From: Lumnitzera littorea
Taxonomy: Eukaryota; Streptophyta; Magnoliopsida; Myrtales; Combretaceae
Reading direction: 5' to 3'
Assembly: GCA_024138015.1 (NCBI GenBank)
Contig: JAMXBB010000007.1
Span: forward strand, 88,020,727 to 88,084,726
DNA: 64,000 nt
A program made the translations under genes and the position numbers. The notes below the pieces were generated by a model. The model did no database searches. It was not told the origin of the DNA and was given only the letters and a program-made list of their open reading frames with translations. Positions 34,345 through 46,129 of this stretch are shown one piece after another (position 1 is the first letter of the stretch; each line of letters opens with the position of its first letter).

Positions 34345-36622
34345 TGTATACACCTTATTTTTACCCCCTTTACAGTTTTAAAAATTTTTTAGAATAGGAA
34401 AAAGGGGTGCTAATTCAAAAATGCAAATATATATATATATATATATAGAAATATACAAAAAAATTTTAGAAATTAGAAAAAGCAAAAGAAAAATGTAGGA
34501 AAATAAAGAAATTAGAAAAATTGAAAAGGGGAATTGGGATTTATTTTATTTTTTATTTTTATTTATCTTAAGTCATTTTAGGGGTATTTATTTTGATAAG
34601 TTTTTTTTTATGCATAGTTAGAGGCATTTATAGCTTAATGAACCATAATCAAGCTTAAAAATCAGAAAAAGTTCACATAAGCACGAATTTTGCTCTACTT
34701 GAATCCTTATTATTCAATGGGAATCAAAGCTTCTAATTGTAGTTTTTAGTAAGAAATCACATCAATAAACTTTTTTTTACCACTAAATTCCTATTTTTTC
34801 AGTCAACTCCATTAAGATTCAAATTCAATGTCATCAAGACCCATTGTTGTAGATCTTTCAATTGTTGACTTTCTATGTTCAACAATGGCTAGAGTATAAA
34901 AAGAGGTTCGAGGTCCTTCTCAAGTAGGAATCCTAAAGAAGCTTCATCAAAAACACTCTTTGAAGCCTCAAATTGAAGCTTTCTCTCTCTACAAAACATA
35001 GGCCATTACTTCACTCTCTCTCTCACTATAGTTACAATGACATAGTGGCTATTGAAGCAATTAAACATCACCATTGTGTTCTTCTCCCTTTAGGCTCTCT
35101 AACTCAACCATTCACAATCTCTACCGTACCTTTAAGTACCTTTAGCCACTTTTTAGGGTCTAAAGTTGTTGCCGCCCCCTTCAAACCACCACTATTAGTG
35201 GTTTTCTCCTGATACTAACACTGCGGCTGGCCTCATGGCCTACTAAAACCCTTGTCCCAACCACCACTTGTCACCTAGTAACTACTGTACAAGGCTACAT
35301 ACATACTACCACCATTACGCAATCACAAACCACTGCTAGACGACTACCACACATGGTGGCACTTGGGCAAATCCCCCTATTACTAATCAGATTTGCATGA
35401 AATTGAACTTCCCCAATCGTTTAGGTGTCAAAATCTGTTTAAGGCACATTAGGTTATTATTTGGAAGCACCCCTTTACATTGGCACATGCAATACATGTG
35501 AATCAAGTTAGGTTGAACTTGATTTGTGCTCTAAATCCAACTAAAACCAAGCCATCTGACTTGTACCCCCTATCTTGAGTTTGGTTTGGCCCCTTTCTCC
35601 TTTTTTTTCCCTTTGTCATGTAGTTTGTTTTATCATATTTTTTTGTTTCTTTTACTTTTTCTTTTCTTTAATGTTGTATTGCATTGAAAAAGAAAAAAAA
35701 ATCCAAAAAAAAACAAAAAAAAAAGAAAAAGGGAAGCTTTTTTTTTTTATTTCTAGCATGTCGCAATAAAAAATAAAGTAAATAAATAAATAATAATAAT
35801 AATAAAATAAATGAATAAATTATTTAAAAAAGTGTTCTAGAATAAATAAAATAATAAATAAATAAAATGTTTTGTCACTTAGAATGATTTTTTTTTTGAA
35901 ATAAATAAAACAAATGAACCTTCAAATTTAGGACTTCTTTTAGAATTTTTTTCCAGAAAATAGACACTTAAATAAGTTAGAACTCTTTTTAGAAATTTTT
36001 CTCAAAATGAAAAATAAAATAGCTAAGAAACGTAAACTTGACCAATTTCTAAAATTAAAGTAAACCCATAAATTAAAGTTTTATGCAATGAACTATGGAA
36101 AGTCTAATCATGAATAGCAGATATGTAGGGGCTTGTAGACAATTATGGGATGACTTAAAATAAGAAATTTTTTTTATTTTCCTTTTTGTAAATAAATTCA
36201 GCATATTATTATATTTTTTTCTTTTGTAAATAGAATTAATGTTATTTGAAAACTTAAATTTTTTTTCATGTTATATGGGTGATTAAAAAATAAACTTATA
36301 TTCAGAAGGTTAAGGTAGTACTTGCATAGGGTCTAATAGGGTAGCCCCTAAACTCAGATATCTAGTTTCTTAAAACCTTTTCAAAATAAAAAAGGTTTTC
36401 AAAATCATAGACTAGTGGCTAAATTGGAATCAATCTGCGTAATTGATTCTAATTAAATCACCTTTCCCGGTTTTTGTACTGTATGGCGACTTCAAGCGTT
36501 TTCAAAGATAAAAAAAAAACTAAGTTTTCCTTAAATCTAGTCGAGGATTTAAACTAAATAAGCATCAGGTTTGGTTTAAATTGGATTAAGGAAAACAAAA
36601 AACTGAAATGTTAGGCTGGACA
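34345..36622 (+). repeat. 5' LTR of Tat/Ogre-like copy B
   Basis: Starts TGTATACACCTTATTTTTAC and ends ...TTAGGCTGGACA. Shares the order of blocks with 6656-9272, including AGGACTTCTTTTAGAATTTTT, GTTTTTGTACTGTATGGCGACTTCAAGCG and CTAGTCGAGGATTTAAA. Frames at 34973-35212 and 35575-35769 are low-complexity stretches of the LTR and not genes. Confidence 0.72.
34895..34903 (+). promoter_or_regulatory. Candidate TATA box of the copy B LTR
   Basis: TATAAAAAG in GGCTAGAGTATAAAAAGAGG, followed by a CT-rich leader starting near 34978. The position in the LTR matches ATTAAAAGG at 7635 in copy A. Confidence 0.5.
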
Positions 36623-36652
36623 ACTTGACGACTCTACTAAGGACTTCAAGAA
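36623..36652 (+). other. Primer-site region of copy B
   Basis: ACTTGACGACTCTACTAAGGACTTC directly follows the LTR end in two parts (GACGACTCTACT and AAGGACTTC). It resembles the GCGACTC..CTGGGGACT primer-site region of Tat/Ogre elements, which prime on a tRNA-Arg. The tRNA was not verified. Confidence 0.4.
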
Positions 36653-39600
36653 GGCTAACTACCTAATCCTTTAAAGATTGAATTTATCTTTCAAAGCACT
36701 TGTGTTATTTTATGATTCCTTTCCTATAAATATTCTTTGTTTTAGTTGTTATATTCACTCTCATACGTAACATACTTGGGATATTAGGGGGATGATTACA
36801 TCAAGGATACATGGTAGATATAATTAGACCTAGGCCATCTAAGGACTCTAAGACAAGGGACCATTCTATAAGCTTCGGGTGCAGCAGTGTAGCTACCACT
36901 CAAGATTGATTAGGTCACCCTACTTAAGCTTCGAAGTGACAAATGAACCATTTCATCAAAAAATATGTGTTGTCACAAAATTTAAAGGCCTTTAGAACTC
37001 ACTTAAATCGCATACACTTAAAACCGTGAGTTAATATACTACTCCTAAAAGTTGCAACCTTACTAGTGTTTGAGAGTTTTAGAAATGTGATCAATTTTTG
37101 TACCTATTCTTTTATAAAAGCTAGGGGTATTTTATAAACACCTAATCAAATAGTGAGGTTGTAATTTGAGGAATGATGCATTAACCCAATAGTTTTAGCA
37201 TCTACATGCTTCTATGTGCATTCTTTTGTTTCATTGATAAATGATTCTTATTCACGAAATATCTAAGGCTTATAGATAATGGTAGGTAACCAATAAGTTA
37301 ACAATCAGAGAATTGATAGGCTATAGGACATCCTTAAGATTTACGTACAACTGTTAGAAGCTAATATTGCTTATCTTAAAGAAAAGCTTGAATGTTCGAA
37401 GCTTACAATCGATTTTTAAAAGCCCTTTTTAAACAAGTCCTTAGAGAAACCTATGAAATGTTAGAAGACCTTAGAACTCACCTGCGAGGGTTAGAGTAAG
37501 GTTTTGTAGATTATGGCTAAGGGGCCTAGAATAAATGTCAAGTTTCATTAAATAAAAATCAATAATAAATGTTAAGCTCTTTGTTTCCATTTTTATTTGT
37601 ACTTCAATTTGTCCAACAATAAAAGTTCCCTTAGCAAATCATTCTTCATTCCTTAGTTTTCCCCTTTTGTAAAAAATCTTTCAATAGCATTCATCTAACA
37701 CTCAAGGAAATGTAAATAAATTCCATAGGATTATAAATAGAACCCTAAAATCATTATCCTCATTTGTAACTAGATCACTCAATTGTTGAAAAATAAAGCC
37801 CTATCTTTCTCTCTCTCTTTAAAGAAAAAAAAAAAAGAGAAGAAAAGAAAAGAGAAAAGTTGCTAATTGTTGCAAATTCTTATGGGACTTAAGACAAATA
37901 GGAACCTTTGGCCTGTTAAGGTAGCCAAACTAAACATAACCATTTGGTTCATTAAGATAGCCAACTTAGACATGAATAGTTAACCTATTAAGGTAACCAA
38001 CCCAAACACAAACCCTTCAGCTCATTAGGGCAACTAACCAAGACATAAAGCCCTCAGCCCACTAGGGTAGCTAACCCAAAACATGAACACTCGGCTTGTT
38101 AAAGTAACCAACCTAAATACTAACCTTCGACCAATCAGGGCAGTTGACTTAAACACAAACCTCAACCAATCAAAGTAATTGAACCAAACCAAAACCCTTA
38201 GTCTATTGAGAAAACCAAAGCTAACCATGAACCAAGTCAAAATACAAAGTTAAATACAACCTTAGTCTCCAATTCAAACCAAATGAAAAGTATCATTTCA
38301 CACTAGGGCATATTTCAAGAAACTAGAGCCCAAAGTCAGTTTCTACCCTAGGGCAAATCAATATGGACTTCTACATAGGGACATGATAACTTACTTTTAA
38401 AAGGTTTAGAATAAAAAGAGACAAACTATATCTCACACATTAGCCCTTAAACACTTTGAGAGTTGATTGACATCATGGTGAGGATATTTTGGACTCATTC
38501 TTTAAAGAAGGTCCATTTTGAATTTATCGCATAGATTGAAATGAAGATTAGGCATTCATTTTCTAATCTCCCCATACATAGATATCCTTTGTTAACCTCA
38601 TTGAGCCTACTTAGGGAAAAATTTAAAATTAAACTCTGTTAAGAACCACCCTTATAATGGGGGTAATTTGGATGTTAAGGTATTTAATTAGGAGAAAAAG
38701 GATAAAAACTAGTTTATGCTTGCTTTAGTAGCATCGATTTAAGGATAATTTTTATTTTTGATAATTTATTTTCATTGAAATGAAGAAAAGCTTACAAGAA
38801 CCTTACATACACAATCTAAATATTTTTAGGAGGTTGTTACTTTTGGGCCTAAGGAAAAGGAATAAGAAATAATGATAGAATGGGGCAAAATAATTTTAAA
38901 AAAGAAGAAGAAGAAGGAAGAAAAGAGGCCTGAAAATTAGGCCTAGTTGTAAGTGAAAAGTCCCAAAAGTTACATCACATCCCATTAAGCATAGCAAAAT
39001 CTGAATCAAAAGGCCTGGAATAAAAGCCTAAATATTTCCATGAAACATAAAGCCCTCATGCCTATTCTAAACCACATTCCAAGCCCAAAAACACAAAGCT
39101 TTTATATCTACTCCAAATCATACTTCAAAATAAAAAACACAACACCTCCTTGCCTATCTTGAATCACATAAAGGCCTCCCTACTTTCAATTCCACCTACA
39201 CCTAATAAAGGATCTTTTGATCATAGAGATTAAGTCATCTTAAATAAAAATTGTTCTCAAAGCTGGGGCAAGCACACTTTAAGTTTTTCTTAAAAGGTTC
39301 TTGATTTGTAACCTGAGTTAGATAAGTAATTTTTTTCAAATGGGCTATCTCATCAATCCCTTTTGCAAACCTTTAACCAACAGTCCAAATCATAATACTG
39401 AATTGGAAAAGACCAAACAGATTGATCAAGACATATTACTTACAAATTGGATCATAATTTTTGGAACAATAGTCAAAAGAGAAATTTGAATTAAGAATGT
39501 GTAAGGAAGTCCTCCTAGATTAGACTAATCATGAGTTACTGTTGCCTTAGAAAAGAAATGTTCAAAGTTACAAGCCTCCACCAAGAAGGTTAGCATGCTA

Positions 39601-40074
39601 GATTAGCCTCAGTAGTGTTAGGTTAGGAGATATTTCAAAGATTGAGAAATGCCTCACATGGTTACTAATGAAGGGAATAGTTTATGGCTCATGGTACTTA
39701 AATAAGAATTTGTACCATTAGCAAATTTCCTAAAAGAAAAAAGAGAAAGAAAAGAGAGAGAGAGAGAGAAGGTAAAGGCTTGCTATAAGTTTTTTCCATC
39801 TAGTTTCAAATCCATGTCAGCTTGAGTGGCCAAGCTTTCAATTCATATCACCTACTTCCTTCCAATGTGGTCTCACCATTTAAGTTGACCATAATAGTCT
39901 AAGTCATTCTCCCTAATGTAGTTTTCCTTGTGATTGATGTCTATTAACTTTTTATTTTTCAAATCAAGAGACCATGTCCTTAATGCCTTTTTTGTCATAA
40001 AGGGTTTTCACAAAATTCCTCATTTGTAAATTTTTCAAGTCAAAAGGTTTTTTAAACTAGTTGCATTCCCCCCT
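36653..40074 (+). other. Non-coding interior of copy B
   Basis: No frame of significance and no protein motif. Contains a purine-rich tract at 37826-37858, the 36-bp array, a GA tract near 39746-39768, and otherwise unremarkable AT-rich text. Confidence 0.5.
37910..38235 (+). repeat. 36-bp tandem array, about 9 units
   Basis: Units of 35-37 bp, each with a version of CCCATTAGGGTAGCCAACC followed by AAACACAAACCCTT. The units differ at many positions. The minus strand stays open for 68 codons (38034-38240) because the period is close to a multiple of three; I take this as probably incidental. Confidence 0.82.
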
Positions 40075-40272
40075 TTTGCTTCCAATTTCTCCATTAGGGT
40101 CTTACCTAGCCCATAAGGCATTTTCCCTTCATCACATCTACTTTAGGGTTCTAACCAGCTTACAAGGCGCTATCTCGACTCACATCTCTCTTAAGTTCTT
40201 AAACCATCCCATAATGTACTTCCCCATTTCTTAATCTTTCTTAAGCATCATAGTTAGCTCATAGAGTGTTAT
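40075..40272 (+). repeat. 46-50-bp tandem array, left part (copy B)
   Basis: Four degenerate units with TTAGGGTCTTACCTAGCCCA, TAAGGCATTTTCCCTTCATC and similar. It is the same family as the 39-bp array of copy A but with extra bases (GGTTTTAG/GGTCTTA) between CTCTT and the AGCCCATA block. Interrupted at 40273 by a gypsy element after CATAGAGTGTTAT. Confidence 0.75.
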
Positions 40273-41194
40273 TGATAAGAATCAAACCATCAGACCCTTG
40301 ACTCAAGCCGGAGTCTAAGGGCTAGAAAGCATGGCTAGGTGAATTCTTTCCTTATGACACACCACTAAGGAGTCTAAGCTACTATATCTACTAACTTGAT
40401 GTCTTGGTTGAGCCAAACCCTCTCAAACTTATCATTTGTTTCCAACTGTTGACTTACACTACACTCAAGCATCATCGTAGCTCATTTGACCATCAACTTA
40501 GCTGACTTGAATCTAAGCCATACTAAATATGTCCGAGGCAAATTCACCTCGGAAGAATTATCTGATCTGCTTAGCATGGTAGGCCTATCACCCTTACTCG
40601 ACACCTCAACTCAACAGATACCAAGTTGATCATACAAAATTGTCTTTTCTACTGGAAAGCCATCCATCCACAAGGAGCCATGTATCCAAGCATCTATATA
40701 GTAGAATCTTCGATACAAGATATTCATTTTTGTTGTATTTTCAACTATACCCTTATTATTCCTTGCACATTACTTCTTTTAAATGATACTCTATTTAGTT
40801 TTTTCCATTTTAGGTATGTTGCCATAGTTTTTCGAGTATAAACACCCACTATACATGTAGCTTAAATCATCTTATTATCTTATCTTAGAATATATTAAAT
40901 ATACTCTTTGTGAACGTTGCTCTTGTTAGTTTGTTTGCTTATTTTACTCTTATCCTAACCCTTAAGCAAAGATAGGTGGCGAGTACCTTCACTAGACCAT
41001 CTCATGTGCTATATTGAGTTATTCAGTAAGGCTTTGAAAGTTCCATATGCATCTTATCCTTGAAGCTATTCATGGCTTTGTTGTTTTACTTTTTCTGTTG
41101 TTTTCATGCATTTCCATCACCTTTTTGAGCTTTTTACAAGCTTGGACTTATCCCTGCAACTAGCCTTGTTAATCGTTGGACCCAGTTCACACCA
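40273..41194 (+). repeat. 5' LTR of the CRM-like element
   Basis: Starts TGATAAGAATCAAACCATCA and ends CCCAGTTCACACCA. Aligns throughout with 49089-50009. A candidate TATA box (GTATAAACAC) is at 40836-40845. The end is followed at 41198-41209 by TGCTATCAAAGC, a two-mismatch version of the tRNA-Met primer site. Confidence 0.8.
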
Positions 41195-41540
41195 TCTTGC
41201 TATCAAAGCGGAGGTCTTGTTTGAATAAGTTGTGCTTGAACTTTCTTGTGAGTAGTAGTTGCAATGGTAGTATGTTAAAGTTTCTTAGAAGTTAGCTGTA
41301 AGTGTTGGAGCTAATAAAAGGCATAGAAGTTTGTTGTGACTACATACTCTATTTTGCCCCGTTTCAAACACTTGAAAATATAGCAAGTTTCAGTTGGGTT
41401 TATTTTTCTTTGGAGGAGTTGCTATATTCACACATTAGTCGAGCCTTCGTAAGGAAAAGTATGTGTTTGTGTTGTTGGTGTGAACAACTATATCTATTGT
41501 TTCTTAAAATCTGAGTTTGTTACTGAGTTTATTGAACAAA

Positions 41541-42900
41541 ATGACGGACCTAAGTATTAACATTAGAGTTAGGGATGACAACAGTGGTGTTGTCCACCAT
41601 AGTTGATAACCCCAAGGCACCCCCAAGAGTACAAATGAAAGACTTGATGAGATAGCCAACCTCATGGCTGATTTGACTAGAGTTGTTTATGCAATGGCTT
41701 ATCAATAAGTTGAAGCCATGCAAAACACCTCATAAGCAGCTTAACTGGTTAAGTTACAGAACCCAACTCGACAAATTTGAGGTAAAGGAGTAAGAGGATG
41801 AGTATGATAAAGGATTGACTTAGGAGATATAGATGATGAAAGGGGAAGAAAAGTACGAAGAAGAAGAAGGGTAAGTTAGAGTGCCCTGAGCTACCACCCA
41901 TGTAAAGCTTCGGATTTCGAGCTTCAATGGTTCTAGGAATGCAGATGGTTGCTTGGATTGGGAAGAGAAGGTTGAGCGAGTTTTTGACTATTACCAGTAC
42001 GAAGGCCAAGAGAAAGTAAGGATTGTTGTAGTAGAGTTCTCAGGATATGTTGTGATGTGGTAGAAGAACTTCCAAACAATAAGGCGATGAGAAGGTTATA
42101 GAAAGGTAAATACTTAGCTTGAGATGAAGAGGATCCTTAAAAACAAGTTCATACCTAACACTTATTTGTAGGACACTTTTGCTTGACTTTAAGGGCTGAG
42201 GCAAGGAGACCAAACTGCTCATGAGATTGTTCAAGAGTTTCAAATATTTATGATTCTCTGTAAGGTAGAAGAGACTTTAGCCTAAATAGTATCTAGGTTT
42301 CTTGTTGGATTAAGAAATTACTTACGAGATATTATGGAACTTCAATAATTCACCACATTGGATGAGGTTATATGAATAGCCTAGTGAGTGGAGAGGCAAA
42401 GAAGAAATAGGTCGACCCAACCCTTAATGAGCTGACCTAGTCAATCAAGTTGACTAACTTAAGGAAGTTACAAAGCTTAATCAAGTACCAGGCCAACCAA
42501 AAGGATAGATGTTAGAGTAAAACAAAAGGGCTAACCTGATGGTGATGTGCCAATAAAAACATATGAGAAGGGACAGGGATCTAGAAAAAGGATGAGCTAG
42601 ATCAAGTGCTTTAAATGCTAAGGGTTTAGGCAAATGGCTACTTAGTGTCCAAACTAAAGGACCATGATAAGCAAGGGAGATGTCTCAAAGATTGAGGTCG
42701 ATAGCATAGACAAAGAACTTGAGGAGGAGAAAGAAGTAGGAGATAAGGTTGATGTTAATGCTAACCTGATTAAGGAAAATGTGTTCTCAAAGGACTTGGA
42801 TAAGTTGACTCTAGTTGTCCGTTGAGTAGTGAGCTTAGAACTCTCTACCAAGGAAGAGTAGAGAGAGAACTTATTCTACATTGTGTACAAAGTAAATGAT
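41541..42900 (+). pseudogene. gag: CRM-like gag
   Basis: From ATG 41541 (MTDLSINIRVRDDNSGVV) the frame breaks after 20-odd codons. The Retrotrans_gag domain is clear from about 41900: VKLRISSFNGSRNADGCLDW, then EEKVERVFDYYQYEGQEKVR, then EFSGYVVMW with a TAG where the second tryptophan belongs, and later TAHEIVQEFQ and RFLVGLRNYLRDIMELQ. The zinc knuckle near 42610 reads C-F-K-C...C but has two stops and Gln in place of the histidine. An acidic linker (KELEEEKEVGDKVDVNANL) leads to the protease. Gag would build the particle; this copy is dead. Confidence 0.8.
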
Positions 42901-43513
42901 CAAGTGTGTACGCTCATAATGGAGGGTGGGAGCTGTAAGCCCCAAAGTTCAGCCAAGTAACCGTAGAATTGAACTTAGAACCCAAGGTTTAGGGTGATCG
43001 GTTAAAAGATCCGATCAAACCCAAATTATAAACTATTGAGAAGAATATTAGTAAAAATGACTTCGTAAACGTGAATTTAAGAAAATAAGTAATAAAATAA
43101 GAGACTATAAAATTTTCAAATTTTAAGCATAATAATTGCTAATTATCGAAAAGGCAAAAAGTGTAATCTAACAACTAATAAATTACTAGAGATAGATTAT
43201 ATGTATATTAAAAATTTTAGAATGACCAAAATAATAATTAGGAATGTTCACATGTACCTCACATGTATTTACGTGTAGATAAAAATACGCGTAATTACCT
43301 AAATTGGCCAAAAACTAAGCAAATAATTAAAGAAAATTATAAAATAATTATGGAAAAATCAGAAGAAGATAAGATGAATCAAGATAAGGTCCTGGCAGGT
43401 CCAAAGCTGCAAAAATAAAAATTAGCCAATAAGAATTAGACAACCTAAAAGCCAAAAATTAAGGAAAATGAGCAAAGTCTTGTCAAATTAATGCATATTA
43501 ATTACAGCAAATG

Positions 43514-43524
43514 TCTATAAATAG
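43514..43524 (+). promoter_or_regulatory. TATA box of the Tekay-like solo LTR
   Basis: TCTATAAATAG is a near-perfect plant TATA box. A GC-rich segment (43640-43790) lies 120-270 bp downstream, in what would be the transcribed leader. Confidence 0.6.
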
Positions 43525-43639
43525 CAGGAAAAATCACAGAGCTCATTCGGGCAGTTTGGAAAGTGAGAAAATTAGGGAGAGTCAAAAATTGAGAGAAAAA
43601 TTCGGTTTAGAAAAAAAATAAGAAAAACTGTACAGTTAG

Positions 43640-43790
43640 GGCCTTTAAAGGGAACCCCTACTAGACGAGCAGCTGGAAGTGGACGGCCACCACCACCACA
43701 CGGTGGTGGCAGCGCCCAGGCCGGCCGACAAGGCCACAGCGGCCCGCGGTGGCCGGAGCCACCCAAAACGGTGAATCCAATTTCCAGCCC
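43640..43790. other. GC-rich segment with hairpin
   Basis: A strongly GC-rich, CpG-containing island in an otherwise AT-rich window. It includes a perfect 9-bp inverted repeat, GCCACCACC at 43686-43694 and GGTGGTGGC at 43702-43710, separated by 7 bases. Confidence 0.7.
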
Positions 43791-46129
43791 GAATCTTGTA
43801 TAATTTTGTAAAAATAGTAAATATAATTAGAAAATTATGAATTTTGTTATTCTGGGATATTTTTGTATGTAGTTTGTAGGAAAAATATTATTTTGATGAA
43901 ATTATATCCCGTAATATATGACCCCTAAGAAATCGTGCAAAACCGAGCACATTTCGGTTTAGAAATAAATGACCTTAGGAGTGTAGTTTCAAGCCCAAAA
44001 TTTTTCTATAGATTACTCAGATGATATAGAATAGTGCTATGAAGCCCTTTTTCAAAAATTAATTTTCGAAATTTTTAGATAATTTTTAGGCTCTGAAAAG
44101 AGGCATAAAATGGGTAATTTAGGGTTAATTATGTAATTAAATGATTAATTTCTGATTTAGTGAATAATTACATGTTTTAGGATGTTAAGATCTGATGGAG
44201 TATGATACTTATAGCATTTAGGGTGTTAGATGTAATTATTAGGTTAATTATGTAGTAAATTGGTAATAGAAAAACATAGTAAATTATGAGTTAATTTTGT
44301 AAATTAGAATAATTAGGTATAAAACCTGATCTAGGATGAATTTAGACATTTTGAAGTAGTAATTTATGTTAGAGATGGTAATTAGGGTAATAGAAATATT
44401 AGAAATGCATTATGTGCATAATATGTAATAATACATAATGTGTAATTTTTGAAAATATAATAAATAGAAAATATTAGGATAAAAATTGATATTATATAAA
44501 TAATAGGGATATATAATAAATCTGATAAGAAACTTGAATTTATGTAATTATATGAAAAATGTAAAAATTTCTCACATTAGGAGTAAATTCGGTACACAAA
44601 TAGGGATTTAAGTGTACCGGATGGAATAAAATACTGATTAGGGGTAATAATGGTATATGGGAGATCGGGAAGTAATGTGATTAATTTCACATTATAGGTT
44701 GAAACGGATTTTTAAGGTTAGAATCTAAAACATTACTTAAAAATCGAACTAAAAATCTAGTTCAGAAATCGATGCGAAAACCGAACCTGAACCTAACCCC
44801 AAACCTAAAAGACTTAATACCTAAATAATTAGGCATATTTAACCTTAAACAAACCCTAACAATAAGCGTTGTAGGATAAAACGAACTTATAGTATTTATA
44901 CGAAAAGCTGAAACCACGTTCGTGTTATAGGGATGATCAGCGATGGCCTGAGTAAATCGGACCTCGAGTGAGTGAGCGAGGAGTCGAGGTAAGTTGGGAT
45001 TAATACGGTGCTGTATTTTGGAGGCTTAAGATTATGCTTGGTTGTGCTTGTTAGATAGTTGAATGTGTGCATGTGCTTGATTATGGGTGATGCTATGATT
45101 CTGTTTGTTGCTTTGGCACATATTGTATGAATTGTATGTAATGATTGATCACCCTGAATTGGACTTAATCAAATATACGATGAGTAATCATAATCGAACA
45201 TGCATGGCAACCCGTTAGGGGATTTAGGACTCTCTGGCCAAATACCGACCCCTTCGGAAGGGATAGGGCAGGATTGCAAAATGGTCCCTTCTTCATCCTC
45301 AGTTGAACTAAGTGACAGGAGAGGAGGTCGCGGTAAGGGTGAAGGCAGTGGTTCGAAGGTAGTCGCGGGAGGAGCAAGGTCTCCATTACACAAGCCTGGG
45401 TTTGGTTATGAGCTGTTGCATTAACGGCAACTCCTCAACCCGGATTAGAGCTGGCGCAATTTCTCTAATCTCACGACGGGCTGGACAACGTCGTGCGATG
45501 GCATTTGCTTGCACATGCATTGCATCTAATAAGTGATTGAAAACCTTGTTGTGTTTCTAGTATAGTTTTAAGTCCTCCGTCCCTACTTACTGAGCTGTGG
45601 TTACTCACATCCCTATAGACGTCGTGCAGGTGCTGGCTAAGAAGCGGATACCAATTACTCTGGAGCTAGCAACTGCTGGATCCTGGGGAGTGAGGAAAAG
45701 CATGTGAAGAATAAATATATATTTTTAAGGTTTAAGCTTTTACTTTAGAACTTTTCATTTTTGAATAATGTAATAACTAGGAAATATATTACGGAGAAAT
45801 CTTGTAAACCTTAATTGTAATAACTGTATTATAATATATATATCTTTCCTCACTTTCATAGAGAAATGATTTATTTAAATTACAAACTGTTTCCTTCAAA
45901 GCGGGTTAGTCGTGGACGCCTTGTGTAGATCAGGTCTAAGATAGCGGTTGTAAGGCCAACTTCTATCTTAGGATGGTTTACACAGCGGGGCTGTTACGAC
46001 TCTGCCGCTTCGGGGTATGACATGAGCTATACTAATGTAACATCTACTGACTTGATTAAGAAACTCAAGTTGCCAACCATTCCACATTTGAAGTTATATA
46101 AGTTACATTAGCTGACTGAGAAGAGAGCA

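Larger units (their letters stand above)
42934..46022 (+). mobile_element. Solo LTR, Tekay-like (3.1 kb)
   Basis: Begins TGTAAGCCCCAAAGTTCAGC and ends CGGGGTATGACA. Flanks GGAGC (42929-42933) and TGAGC (46023-46027) are a 5-bp target duplication with one mismatch. It is homologous to the LTRs of the element at 50053-63232, for instance around 45180-45540 against 52425-52770. It keeps more CpG and looks younger than its surroundings. It holds no gene; frames at 43572, 45165, 45169 and 45200 are shadows. A solo LTR arises by recombination between the two LTRs of one insertion. Confidence 0.88.

Noticed and set aside
35575..35769. 64-codon frame with Phe-rich then Lys-rich halves
   Set aside because: T-rich followed by A-rich low-complexity LTR sequence.
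43572..43766. Minus-strand frame, Pro- and Gly-rich
   Set aside because: Antisense reading of the GC-rich leader of a solo LTR; no second example shows it conserved.
45165..45424. Three overlapping frames on both strands
   Set aside because: They lie inside the solo LTR, and the homologous region near 52437-52643 does not keep the frames.
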